This document shows, in pieces, positions 43,001-53,438 of a stretch of DNA of 64,000 bases. The stretch lies in assembly GCA_016858145.1 (NCBI GenBank), contig JAEHOE010000001.1:2480001-2544000 (forward strand). The letters run 5' to 3'. The notes under the pieces were generated by a model that was not told the DNA's origin, made no database searches, and was given only the letters and a program-made list of their open reading frames with translations. This stretch comes from Edaphochlamys debaryana. Its lineage: Eukaryota; Chlorophyta; Chlorophyceae; Chlamydomonadales. Every line of letters starts with the position of its first letter. Positions within the stretch are counted from its first letter, which is position 1. The position numbers and the translations under genes were made by a program.

Positions 43001-46000
43001 GCTAGGGGGCGCTGCAACCGTCACCTCAGTTTCCCCCGAACCAACCGCTCGCCCACCAACCGCCTCAACCAACCTTTCCAACCGCAGGTGGAGCTGCTGC
43101 ACCAGGACTGGCCGCCCCAGCTTCTGGACCACGCCGACGGTAAGACGGTGCTGGTGCTGTCGCCGCACGACCCCTCGGACCCCCGGGACGGCCGCGCCGT
43201 CAGCACCCTGGCCGCCCTGGGCTTCATTGCCTCCTCGGGCCCCAGCTCCAGAGCCGTGTTTCCCGGCTCCAGCCCGGCCCCTGGCGGGCGGTCCTCAACC
43301 GCCAACGGTTACAGGGAGCAACGGAACGCCAGCGGGCAACCGGCTAGTGCCGCCCCCGTCAGCAGGGACATGCGGGACAGTAAGGACCTCAGCCGGGACG
43401 GAGACCTGCGCCTCTCCGCCGGCAACAACCTGGCCGGCAGCGGCGCCAACAACGCGCAGCCCTCCCACAGCCTCCTGCAATTACTGACCGCCGCCAACCC
43501 GAACAGCCGGCGGCAGCAGCGCGGAAGCAAGACAGGGATGACGGGAGCGGGGGCGGCGGCGGCGGCGACGGCCAGCGGCAGCCCCATGACGACGGCGGAG
43601 GCGCTGGCCGCAGCGGACGAGGACGCGAGCCTGACCGTGTCCTGCACGTGGGGGGACATGCTGGAGGCGGCGTTCCCGCTGCTGCTCGCCGACTCCCCGG
43701 AGGGGCGGCGCGTGCACGCGTTGCTGCGGGCGGGCACCATGCACAGCGGCGACGCGGCCACGGAGGCCGGGGACGAGGAGGGGCAGGAGGGCGACGGCTG
43801 GGGCGCGGCGGCCGTGGCGACGCACTCGGTGGCTGCGATGGAGCGGGCGCCGGTGAGCCTGGGGCGGCGGCGTGTACGTCGCTGGGGCGTAGCTGCCGCT
43901 GTAGCAGGCCAGCATCCTCTCCCCTGGATCCGCGAACCCTGTCATCTCTGGCCCTCGAGCCTTGCAAGTTGCGACCCCTGCCGTGCTCCCACCCCAGGTC
44001 CTGCGCCTTCCCGACGGCCGTGTGGCGGTGGTGGCGTACCGGGGGCTGCGCGTGCGCATGGGGCTGCACTCGGGCCTCACGGACCCGGCCCAGGTGGCGT
44101 TCAACCGGGTCGTGTCGTCCTACGCCTACAAGGGTGAGACCTGTGCGAGCAGGCTGCCCGGAGCCCTAAGGCCGTGCGCCACTGCCTGTGGCCAGGCTGT
44201 GCTGGTCTCTGCACCGCAGAGCGTTGGCAGTTGGGCTGCATCAAGATGCCATACTGCACGCCTGTAGTTGGTTGCGCCGAACACTCTCTCCCTCTCCCAC
44301 TCCCTCCTTCACTTCCGCAGGCGACTTTGCCGAGGTGGCCAAGCTGGTCTCCGACGCGGCCCCGGGCGGCCTCATCACGCTCTCCCACTACGCCTTCGCC
44401 CGCCTGCGCCACACGGAGCCGGGCTCCGCCGCGCCCGCGCCCGCCGACCCCTCCCACCACCACCACCACCACCACCACCACCACCACGACCGCCGCGGCA
44501 GCATCGACCGCCGCACCAGCCGCGACCAGGGCCACCCGCACCTCCTAGACGGGCTGTTCAGGATCGGGCACGGCCGCGACGACCACGCGGCCAAGGACGG
44601 CGGGCTGCAGGGCGCTGTGGTCCTGTACGCCGGCACGCACGTGCTCACGGAGCCCAAGCCCCGCACCGTCATCTCCAAGCTGCTGCCGGCCGTGCGGTCC
44701 CGCGTGGCGCTGACGCTGCTGGGCGAGGGCGAGACGCCGCACGCGTCGACGCCCCAGGCGCCCCTCACGCCCTCCGAAACCACCTTGGGGTCGGGGCCGG
44801 GGCTCGGGCCGGGGCCGGTGGCGGAGGCGCTCGAGTTCTCCCGCGTGGACGAGGCCACGCCCCACGTGCAGCACCACCAGCAGAGCATCCCCGAGGACGG
44901 TGAGCCGCGCGCTGCGCTGCGCTGCGCCCCGTGAGGGCCCTGCGGATGCTGCTGTTCAAGGGCGGTCATGGCTACCGTATAGCCTTCCGCCGCCTACAAC
45001 CCTGTGCTAGTGGCCCCGCCTCTCCTTAGCTTGAACCTGGGGTATGCTTGCGCTCCCTGACGGAGGCTGCTGCTCTGTGCGTGCGCCCGCATGTGCGCAG
45101 GCCCGCCCGCCTACGACCGGCCCACGCTGCTCCACGGCGCCCCTCTGGAGGGCACCGACGACCCGCACGCGCTCTTCCTGGCCGCGCACCCCTCCCTGCT
45201 GTGCCGCCTGGCGCTGCGGCCGCAGCTGCGGGTGGTGCGCACCCTCAAGCTGGGCTCCCTGGGCGCCCCGGTGCGCCGGGTCACGGTGGCGTTCATGAAG
45301 GTGCGTCAAGGGGGGCTGGGGAGGGGGTGGGGGTGGGGGTGGGGGTGGGGGTGGGGGTGGGGGGCGGCGTGGGTTTGGATGTGGGGGCCTCTTGAGGGTT
45401 TGGCCGAGGCATGGGTGAGGGGCGCGTTTGTGTGCGGGGCAGCGCGGGGGAACGAGGGGGCTTTGGGGGAGAGTTCAGGTCATGGAGCGGGGGATTCTTT
45501 GTGTGTGCTGTGGGATTGCGGTCGGCAGCGAGCATGCTGGGCGAGAGCTACTGCTGTCAGAGTGCCCTCTCGGCGGGTCAAGGCATCAACGAGGGCGCTC
45601 GAGGCGATAGCAATTTAGTTCAGAGAACTGCGGGGGCAGGGTACGGGCTAAGCCAGACAGCCTTAAGCCGCATCACTAGGCCAGAAGCCATGCCAGCCAC
45701 CGCCCTCCCTGCCCCCACCACCCACCGCCCACCACGCAGGTGGTGGGCGCCTCAGTCATCCTGGCGGACCTGCCTGGGCCCGGGGCCCGGGCCCTTGATG
45801 CTTTCCAGCGCATCACAGGGACGCTTCTCGCCCCCGGCGGGGGGTTCAAGGTGGAGGGCGCAGACGGTCTGGTGAGCCCAGCGCCTGTCGCTCTGCGTCT
45901 GGTCCCTTGAGGTAGCCTACCGCCATGGTCTTGCGGTCAATGACGGACGCCCTTGCTGCTGAAGCACCCGCAAGCCTTGTTTCCTACGCCACCACCCACC

Positions 46001-46913
46001 CCACGACACCACAGGTCCTGGCGGTCTTCGGGAGCCCCATGGCCGCCGTGCGCTGGGCCTGCACCTGCTCCGCGGCACTGGCGCAGTACGCCTGGGAGGA
46101 GGCGCTGCTCTCCCACGAGCTGTGCCAGGTGCGGGGAGCTGTTGGTTGTTTGTGGGGGCGTAGTCCTGCCGCCGTGCCTCCCCAAGGTGCAGGGGGGAGG
46201 ACGGGGACAGCCCTATTGCATGACGTCCCTGCGAGCCCGTTGGCTGCGCTGCCTTGGTGAGCTACGAGCTTTACGCGTTGCCCGCTCCCCGTGGTGACGT
46301 GTGCCCTCATGCAGGAGGAGGTGGGGGTTGCGGCCGCTGCGGAGCTGTCCGGCTGCCACGCCTTCGGCCCGGGCTCACAGAGCCCACGCGGCACCCTCCG
46401 GCGCCAGCCCTGCGGCCCCTTGCTGCGGGCCGGTCCGCGCATCAAGGTGCGTACGCCCACTTCGCTCGGCTCGGGCTCATTCTGTATGCACCACTCCATT
46501 TACCTATGGGAACCCATCCATCTCTCTCTGTCCAGCCGTCAGCCCCATGGCCCGCGCGCCCACAGCGTTACCGGTGCTTATCAACACGTGCCTGCATACA
46601 TCGATACAAATGCAACTTCCCGTCCCCCCCGCAGGTCGGCCTGGACATCGGTACCACCACCCACACGCTCACCTCCGCCTCGGGGCGTCTGTCGTACCGC
46701 GGCAAGCCCATGAACCGCGCCGCACGCATCGCAGGCATCGGCGCCGCAGGGCAGGTGCTGTGCAGCGGCGACACGTGGGAGGCGTGCGCCGCCGAGGACC
46801 CGCGGCTGCTGGACCGCTACTCGGGCGTGAGCCTGGGCTGCATGGCGCTCAAGGGGGTGGCACAGCCGCTGGAGGTGGTGCAGGTGCTGCCGGAGGCGGC
46901 CACGTTCGGATGA
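37031..46913 (+). CDS. Receptor-type class III nucleotidyl (adenylyl/guanylyl) cyclase, two cyclase domains
   Basis: Spliced model of 27 exons: 37031-37140, 37209-37330, 37631-37740, 37786-37817, 37988-38171, 38403-38444, 38687-38750, 38880-39009, 39206-39491, 39685-39859, 40207-40716, 40975-41125, 41363-41627, 41768-42005, 42160-42369, 42474-42517, 42640-42671, 42774-42823, 42910-42977, 43088-43852, 43998-44133, 44321-44899, 45101-45300, 45740-45871, 46015-46128, 46315-46446, 46635-46913. The product is 1719 aa. It has a signal peptide (IVALVLSLLASHS), a ~780-residue ectodomain with several NxS/T sites, one membrane span (residues ~823-847, then RRRR), and a C1 domain beginning TLLITDVQNSTVLWEQ and YESATEGDSFIVAF, closest to trypanosomatid receptor adenylate cyclases. 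A C2 domain follows (residues ~1502-1715). C1 keeps metal Asp877 and Asp921; C2 keeps Asn1654 and Arg1658 (MNRAARIAG). It would make a cyclic nucleotide at the membrane, with the ectodomain as a possible sensor. Exons 1-4 and the GC donor at 37818 are inferred from phase and signals. Confidence 0.85.
44456..44489 (+). repeat. CAC trinucleotide tract coding a poly-His run
   Basis: In exon 22 of the cyclase, a CAC array encodes about 11 consecutive histidines in the low-complexity insert after the C1 domain. It is in frame and expected to vary in length between strains. Confidence 0.85.
45320..45366 (+). repeat. (GGGGGT)n tract in a cyclase intron
   Basis: Short G-rich array just after the donor of intron 23, like the larger one in SDA1 intron 4. 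Confidence 0.75.
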
Positions 46914-48055
46914 GGCTCGCAGTGCGCACGATGCGTGTGGGGCCGGTGGCCTCATTGCGTGTGTGGGGCCTGCCTGCAGCGGCGGTACTGGGGAGCGGGA
47001 GGGGAGGGGAGCGGAGACATGTATTGCCGCACAGGTCTGGCAGAGGGTGCGTGTGTAGGTAGGAAAGCTTGGCGCAGGGCGCTGTGGGAGGTGTGCGGAA
47101 GGCCATGGGCCTCAACGTCTGGGCAGAGGGTAGGCTGAATGCATGGCAGGAGCCATGCGGCTTGGGCTGCAGACAACGAATGTTGTGATATCAATGGGAT
47201 GGGCGGAATGACAAGAGCCTTCACAACAGCAAAGCTGCAAACATGCAGGCTTACGGTACGGTGAGCGGCTGGAGTCAGAGGCGGCTAGAGGCAAGGCCTG
47301 GAACAGAGGCAGGCACCCCTGGAGGCAGGCGCTGTAGTGTGACGCAAGCAGGTGTAATGCATCAAAGCTATTGGTTTCATTCATGTCCTCCCATGCGGTG
47401 TGTAGCTAACATGCACAGGTGTACTTGATCATGCCGTCATGCGGGCTCGGAGAGCGCCTGGTGGGGCAGGGCGGTTCCTGCCGGAAGGCTGCACAAGGCT
47501 GCACGCAGGGCCTTCAAGGCTCCAACGCTCCTTGACCTGTGAGGTGAGGCTGCGCCCCAGCGCCCGGGCCAGGCTGCGGGCACCGGAAGCAACATTGCGG
47601 TAAGGAGCGCGGGGAGCATAAGAGGAACGGAAAGGAAGGGGGCCGGCAGGGGGCCGGCCTTCGGGGTAAGCAGGGATGGGAATGCTCGTCCAACCTGGGT
47701 TCGTCATTTGTTAGGCGTTTCAGCAGCTCGGACGGACGGCTTGTCACCACATATATTTGCCATCGCAGATTATGTGCGTACTCCGAGCTCAGCGTTGCGT
47801 TGACCTTGCGACAACATGCGTGCCCTCAGCCGCACCCGGGTGGCATTCCCCGTCGCCCCCTTGAGCCCCCTTGAGCGTGTGCCCTCATAACAGCCAGTCC
47901 ACGACAACACGCACCTCACACACACCAAGTAGGGGACAGCAGCACAGCTCAATGGTATGCTCACTTCGAGGTGCTCAAGAAGCCCACACATTGGGTTGCA
48001 GTAGTTACACGGTCTTAAACCACTCCTGAAGGCCTAGAGTGGACACGTCGCAACT
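46914..48055. other. Intergenic region between cyclase and MYND protein A
   Basis: Contains a TGTAA at 47353-47357, a candidate poly(A) signal about 440 nt past the cyclase stop. GC falls towards 47750-48000, which is likely the promoter side of the MYND gene. No other gene was recognised. Confidence 0.45.
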
Positions 48056-51000
48056 ATGGAGGACCATGGTCGGATTGGTCGAGCTGTGACTCCGGCAACA
48101 CTAGCGGTTATCAAGCGCTTGCCGCAGCATGCAAAGCATCTACTGGAGACAGTTGAAGGGGAGCACAGCCTCTTGCGGCTGCAGGAGGCGCTCGAGGACT
48201 TCCGCAGCCTGCGACAAGCTGTCAAAGACGCACCCCAAACCGCATCCACGGTGCTATCTCACGATAAGACCACCAGGATCGCGCTAGCCCAGCTCGTGGC
48301 CGTCGCGGTCCGGCTGGAGCTTCCACCATCGGAGCCCGACGCCCATGCGCGCGCCTGCGGGCGTGGACGTGGACGTGCTGCTCAGGACGCAGGCAAGCCC
48401 CTTCACCCCGTGCATTCACCCGCCGCCATCCCGGTAGTTGTTTACCCAGTCCCCACACCCTTGCAGGTGCTCCATGCAGCAGCTCGCCAGCTGGCGTCCG
48501 CATCATCCGCCCTGGATCCTGGGGTGCGGACTACGGGCGCAGCAGGCCCAGCGACGGCAGGGCCGTCAGGTTCCGAGCCCGCGGCTGGAGGCCCTGCGGC
48601 TGTTGCGGTGCCCTCCTACCGACGGCACCTGGCTGCTCAGCAGCTGGACGACAGCTGCTACCTCCTGTACGCCATGGCACGGGTGGTGCACGAGGCGCGC
48701 AGAGCGTCAGCGACAGACGTCCTCCTCGGCGCCCTGGCGGAGTCCCGCGTCCTCGACCACGCCGGCCGGCTCATGCTCCTCATCACGCCACCAGTCTCCC
48801 CCCAGGGCCGCACGGATACCTCGACACGCCTGGCTCTGGCAGTGCGGGCTAGCGCCTTTGGTAAGCTGGTTGAGGCATGCGTGCGACTGGCGAAGGCGGC
48901 TTCTGCGGGGCAGTGCCAGCACAGCTCCAAGGCCGAGCACCTTCGGGACCTGGCGGCGGAAGCGTCCGACGGCTTCGAGGCCCTGCCCCTGGGGCGCTGC
49001 GGCCGTTTCGCCCTGCTGGCGGGGGGCGTCAAAGCCCTGCACGAGGCCGACGGCCGCGGCTACTACGGCCGCCCGCTGCTCAACTGCCTCCTCGTCGACT
49101 CCCAACCCGACCCCGCGACTGGCGCGCACACCATGCTGCGGTCCGTGGGAATTCGGGCCTTCACCAGCGCCCTAGACACGGACCGGCCCGGGCCGGCGCG
49201 CTGCCTCAGCCGGCGGGCCGCCACGGCCCTGCGGCTGAGGCTGGGGTGGCTGGCGCTGGCTTCGCTTCGCGCAGCGGCGGGCTTCCAACGGCCAAGGCCG
49301 GGGGGGGCACCGGGTTACTCTGTGCGGGTGCACGACGGCGTGGGAGCCGGGCAGACTACCGGCGCAGAGGTGTACGAGTACAACTTCCTGCTGTTGCCTC
49401 AGCAGGCGGCGGAGACCGCCGCGCGTGTGTGTGTGCAGCTCTGCCGCGCCATCCAGCAGGCTCCAGACAGCATCCAGGCAAGTGAGGGCCTCAGAGCGTG
49501 GTGGGGGCTGCCAAGGTGCTGAGCGATCGTCTGTGATACGCCGCATTGCATAACGGTTCTCGTTGTGGTGTGAGAGGCTCTTGTAATTTGCCGTCTGCAC
49601 CCCAGGGGGCAAAGCCGTGGCCTTCTGGCGCCTCGTGGTCGGCGCAGCACTCTACGCGGCACCCCGCCTGGATGCGGGCGAGCCGCTGTGCCGGCACCTG
49701 GCGGAGGCGGTGCAGGGGCACATCGACAGCACGCTCGCGCTGCCGCCCACAGCCGGTGAGTGCTTTCCGCTTGCCTGTCACCTGTGGCGCCCGGGAGCCT
49801 GTCTCTCCACATTGGCCCAACGCTCTGTTGAGCCAGCTGCCCCCGCCTTGAGGCCCGTGGTGCGCAGCTGGGCATGATGCACTCATGGCCTCCGCCTTAC
49901 CCGTAGGTTGCTTCCAGTACCAGTTGCCACCCATTGTGCCAGCGCTGGTAGCGGCGGCGCTGGCAGGCGGCCTGATTCCGGGCCTGGAGGCCCTGCTGCG
50001 GCGCTGTGGGGACCAGGGCCCGCGGGGAGGCCAGGTGGCGATCGCGGACCGCCTGCTGACGCGGAAGACGCTCTCGGTCTGCTTCCCGTGGGCATTTCGC
50101 TTCGGCGAGCCACAGCAGGCTACAGCCCTGGTCACGTCCGTAGCCAAGCTGCTGCGGAGGTGCTCCAAGCCGCTGGAGCAGTGGCCCCACCAGGCTGTGG
50201 CCGGCTGCACGGCGGCCCTCGGCGGCGCCAGCTCGGCCCTGGATGCGCTGGGGCCTCGGGCTGCAGGCCCTACGGCTTGGCATGCCGTCGAGCACCGCGC
50301 GGCAAACAGGCAACACCTGGCTCCGACAGCGTTTGCCGTGACACGGCTGCTGCCCGAGGCGTCACGCCTGGTGCGAGAGGGTGCCGCGGAGGCCCTCGCC
50401 CAGGCGGGGTCCGGCGGCGGCGCACCGTCTGCGGCCGCGGCTGCGGCGGTTGACGACCTGGTGGAACTGGCGACGTCTCAGTGCGTGCACTGGTGGCTGG
50501 ACACCCTTACGTGCGCCGCCTTCGCCCCCACGTCGGCGCCGCCTGCCGCCGCGCCGCCGCTTCTCCCCTTCCTGTGGGCCATCGTGTGGGCCGTTCTGAG
50601 CTTCCTTGGCCTGCTGCTCGTCGCTCTGGTGGTGATCGTGCTGCACTTCGTCCTGTGCCTGGTCGGGATCACGCTCTTCTACGCGACCCACCTTCTGTGG
50701 TCCGCAGCGCTCCTGATTCTGCCCCGCCGGCTTCGCGAGGCCGCTGGCCCCCGGCCGCCCTGGACGCCCGCTGAGCCCTTGAAGACTTACGTCTTCCCTC
50801 TCACCGAACGGCTCCTGGGCTGGTGCTTCGAGCCAGGCGTACAAGCAGAAGACGCCTCGGCAGTCGCGGCCGCCGCGCCGGAGTGGCGTCGCTTTCTGGA
50901 GGAGGAGGTGGCGGTGGTGCCGCTGCTCGGCGCTGTGCTGAGCCTGCTGGAGCTGCGAGGCAGGAAGCCCCTGCCAAGCCCGTCAACGGCAACCCTGGGC

Positions 51001-51531
51001 ACGCTGGCAGCCGCAACTTGCAGCGTGGCGGCGGCCTGGCCTCAGCACGTCATGGCGGCGGCTGGCGGAAGCGGGCGAGGGCCTCGGGCCTTGCCCTGGC
51101 GGCCCGAGGGCCTGAGGCTGCTCGCCTGGCATCTGGAGTCGTGTAGCAGTGGACATGACGAGGTGGAGAGGCTGGAGAGCCTCGCAACGGCCATGGAGTT
51201 AGGATCCTGCAGAGCGCCAGCCTTCCACAGTCGACCTATGGTCCGGTGCTTGCCACCGTCCCGCCGTCGGCGGTTCGGGCCCTGCTTCCAGCCTGCTCCA
51301 ACCCCGCCTGCATCAACCTGGCGGGCGACAGCGAGGGAGAATTGCGTTTGCAGCAGTGCAAGCAGTGCGGTCGCACCGCGTACTGCTGCCGCGAGTGCCA
51401 GGTGGCGCACTGGCGGACGGAGCACAAGGAGGCGTGCAAGGGGACTGCTGCGCCGGCTAGCGACGCCGGTGCGCGCCTGGATACATAGCGGCATGACAAA
51501 ACCGAGCATCGTTACTACGCGTAACGGGTAA
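48056..51531 (+). CDS. MYND-finger protein paralogue A (lesion-bearing)
   Basis: Best model: exons 48056-49481, 49606-49755 and 49907-51531. It begins MEDHGRIGRAVTPATLAVIKRLPQ and is closely similar along its length to paralogue B (53439), including LPLGRCGR, SRRAATALRLRLG, VAFWRLVVGAALYAAPRLDAG and a hydrophobic stretch near LSFLGLLLVALVVIVLHFVL. Relative to B it has an 89-bp deletion near 48355, a retained 74-nt former intron, a donor moved to GCAA/GTGAGG at 49482, a 1-nt loss just after the acceptor at 49606, and another 1-nt loss near 51207. The last takes the C-terminal zinc finger (CSNPAC, CKQC, YCCRECQVAHWRTEHKEAC, 51290-51440) out of frame with the rest. A 50-nt GT-AG pair spanning 51207 could restore the frame but would be a very short intron. 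It may be a decaying gene. Cellular role unknown. Confidence 0.6.
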
Positions 51532-53438
51532 GGGGCAACTTTGCGCAGGGCAATTAGGGCGAGCACTGACGAATGAAAGAGGTTGGAAAGACTTGGTGGA
51601 CCACTGTGGTGTGGCCTGGGTGGGCAGTTGCGGCATTGTTTGCTTGCCTATGTGGCTGCGTAACTGCTTGACTGCGCCCTGGCACCATGGACCGCCTGGG
51701 CGTATGACGCTTACACGTGCGCCGTCTGGCACCGGGCGCGTGATGGCGAGGAGGTTCCACGTCACGCGTATTGCTGATAGAGACTTGCATGAGTCAGGAG
51801 CGAGCGGGCGTATTTTTGGGCTGAGCCGCCGCCGTTAGGCTCTTCGGGCGGCGAAGCCCCCCGGGATTACCCCGTGTCGGCGTGCGTGCGACTTTCGTTG
51901 GTTTGTTGGCTGGAGAGGGCTGGAGTGTCTCGCAGCCGGACCACGACAGGCCTCCGCCAATGCACGCGGGGGCCGAAGCAAGATACAAGTGTCGGCCTGC
52001 TAGGGCAAGAAGACGGGGAACAGTCTGATGTGGCAGGACCAAGCTGTAGGCGGGGAACAATCAGAGCTTTAAGCGCTGCGTGGCACTTAGCGCCCTGAGA
52101 GGTGTGCTGCCCCAAACGTTGAGAGACGCTGGCTTATCTGCAAGACAACGTACTACGGAACACCATATCTTGTTGTGTGGTTAGGCCGGCAGGGATCGGC
52201 TATCCGCTGAGTCCACAGCTAGGTCATAGAGTGCTTGTTGTGGTGCCGCTACTGAGTTGATGGCCCAACCGCCCACCCTGTTGTTATGGGCCATCTAAAT
52301 GTCGTACACGGGTCTTCTGGGCCAGTTTGTAAAAGGCCTTTCCGCCCTGTTGTGACTTTCCGGCTGCTGGGTTACGCCTGGCCGTTGGCGCACTCCCCGC
52401 CGGTGTGAGCGTTTGGCCCACACCCGGCGCCTGCGCTCGGGTAACCCTCGCTTGGACAGGGGTGGCAAAGATCACAGGGGTGGCTGTTGTAGTACTTTGG
52501 GTCCTTGGGCTTTGCTTGGCCTACGCTTACGGGGATTCCAGGACTGCAGGTACTGGTGCTTCAGGCGAAGATAGGCGACAGGGGCAGAGAGGCATCTCCC
52601 CTCCCCCCCCTTGCAGCTACCTCGCTCGCGCTAGTCTAGTGTATCATGGGGAGGGGCTTCGGGATCTGGACGCCCACATCCTGCTGACAAAGGGAGGGGA
52701 GGGGAGGAGGGGTTAGACGAAAGAACGACGTGGCAGGAAGCCGCATCGTGTAGGTAAAGCAGCCGCGCACCAGGCGGGCATGTCGACACCATGAGCTGCA
52801 CAGGGAACGGGGGCCGGGGGGCATAGCCTCCATACAGTGCACTAGCAACAGGGCTATCTAGCACTACACGGAGCGGTATGCGCAGCAGATGTAGTCGGGG
52901 GTGCGGCTGAGAACGGCTACGCTAGGGAACGGGGGCGGGGCGGTGAGGAGGGGCAGCAGGACCCCGGTTGTTGTTGTTGTTTGGGAGGCCAGGACCGCCC
53001 GTGCCGCCACCCCGTCACCCTGCTTTGTGTGTTACTTTCAAGTCATCGCAATACCGGCTGGTAGCCAGACCCGGGCACCCGACTAGCTGCACGTTGTCGC
53101 ACGTTACTTGGACCGCCGAGGCACAATCCGTCACTTTGGATGGCTTGGGACCGTGTCAGGGGCACGGGTCCTGGACGCCCCCCACCCCCGTTACCCTCGC
53201 TCTCTCCCTGCATAACATGACACCGGCACCCGGAACGCAGCTCACGCTAGCTGAGACGCCTGCTGGACAGCCGGGGGGGGGGGAGGAGGGAAGGAGGGGG
53301 ACAGCACGGGGGTGGCAGCACGTGACTGTGAGGCAGGGCCTCATGCCGAGGTAGCCGCTGGTGAACACGCAAATCAAGCACTCCGGCACGGTATGCCTGC
53401 TACGTAATGTCACTTGAGACTGTGGACACGTCGAGACT
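51532..53438. other. Intergenic region between the two MYND paralogues
   Basis: Carries an inverted copy of the dispersed repeat (about 51815-51890) and a G/A-rich tract near 53272-53310. The sequence from about 53424 (GTGGACACGTCG) matches that just before the ATG of paralogue A, so homology between the paralogues starts about 20 bp upstream of the start codon. No gene was recognised. Confidence 0.45.
51815..51890 (-). repeat. Dispersed GC-rich repeat, inverted copy
   Basis: On the minus strand it contains GGGGGGCTTCGCC, AGAGCCTAACGGCGGCGGC and TCAGCCC in the same order as 18926-18990, next to a degenerate GCACGCACG array in both places. Confidence 0.65.
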
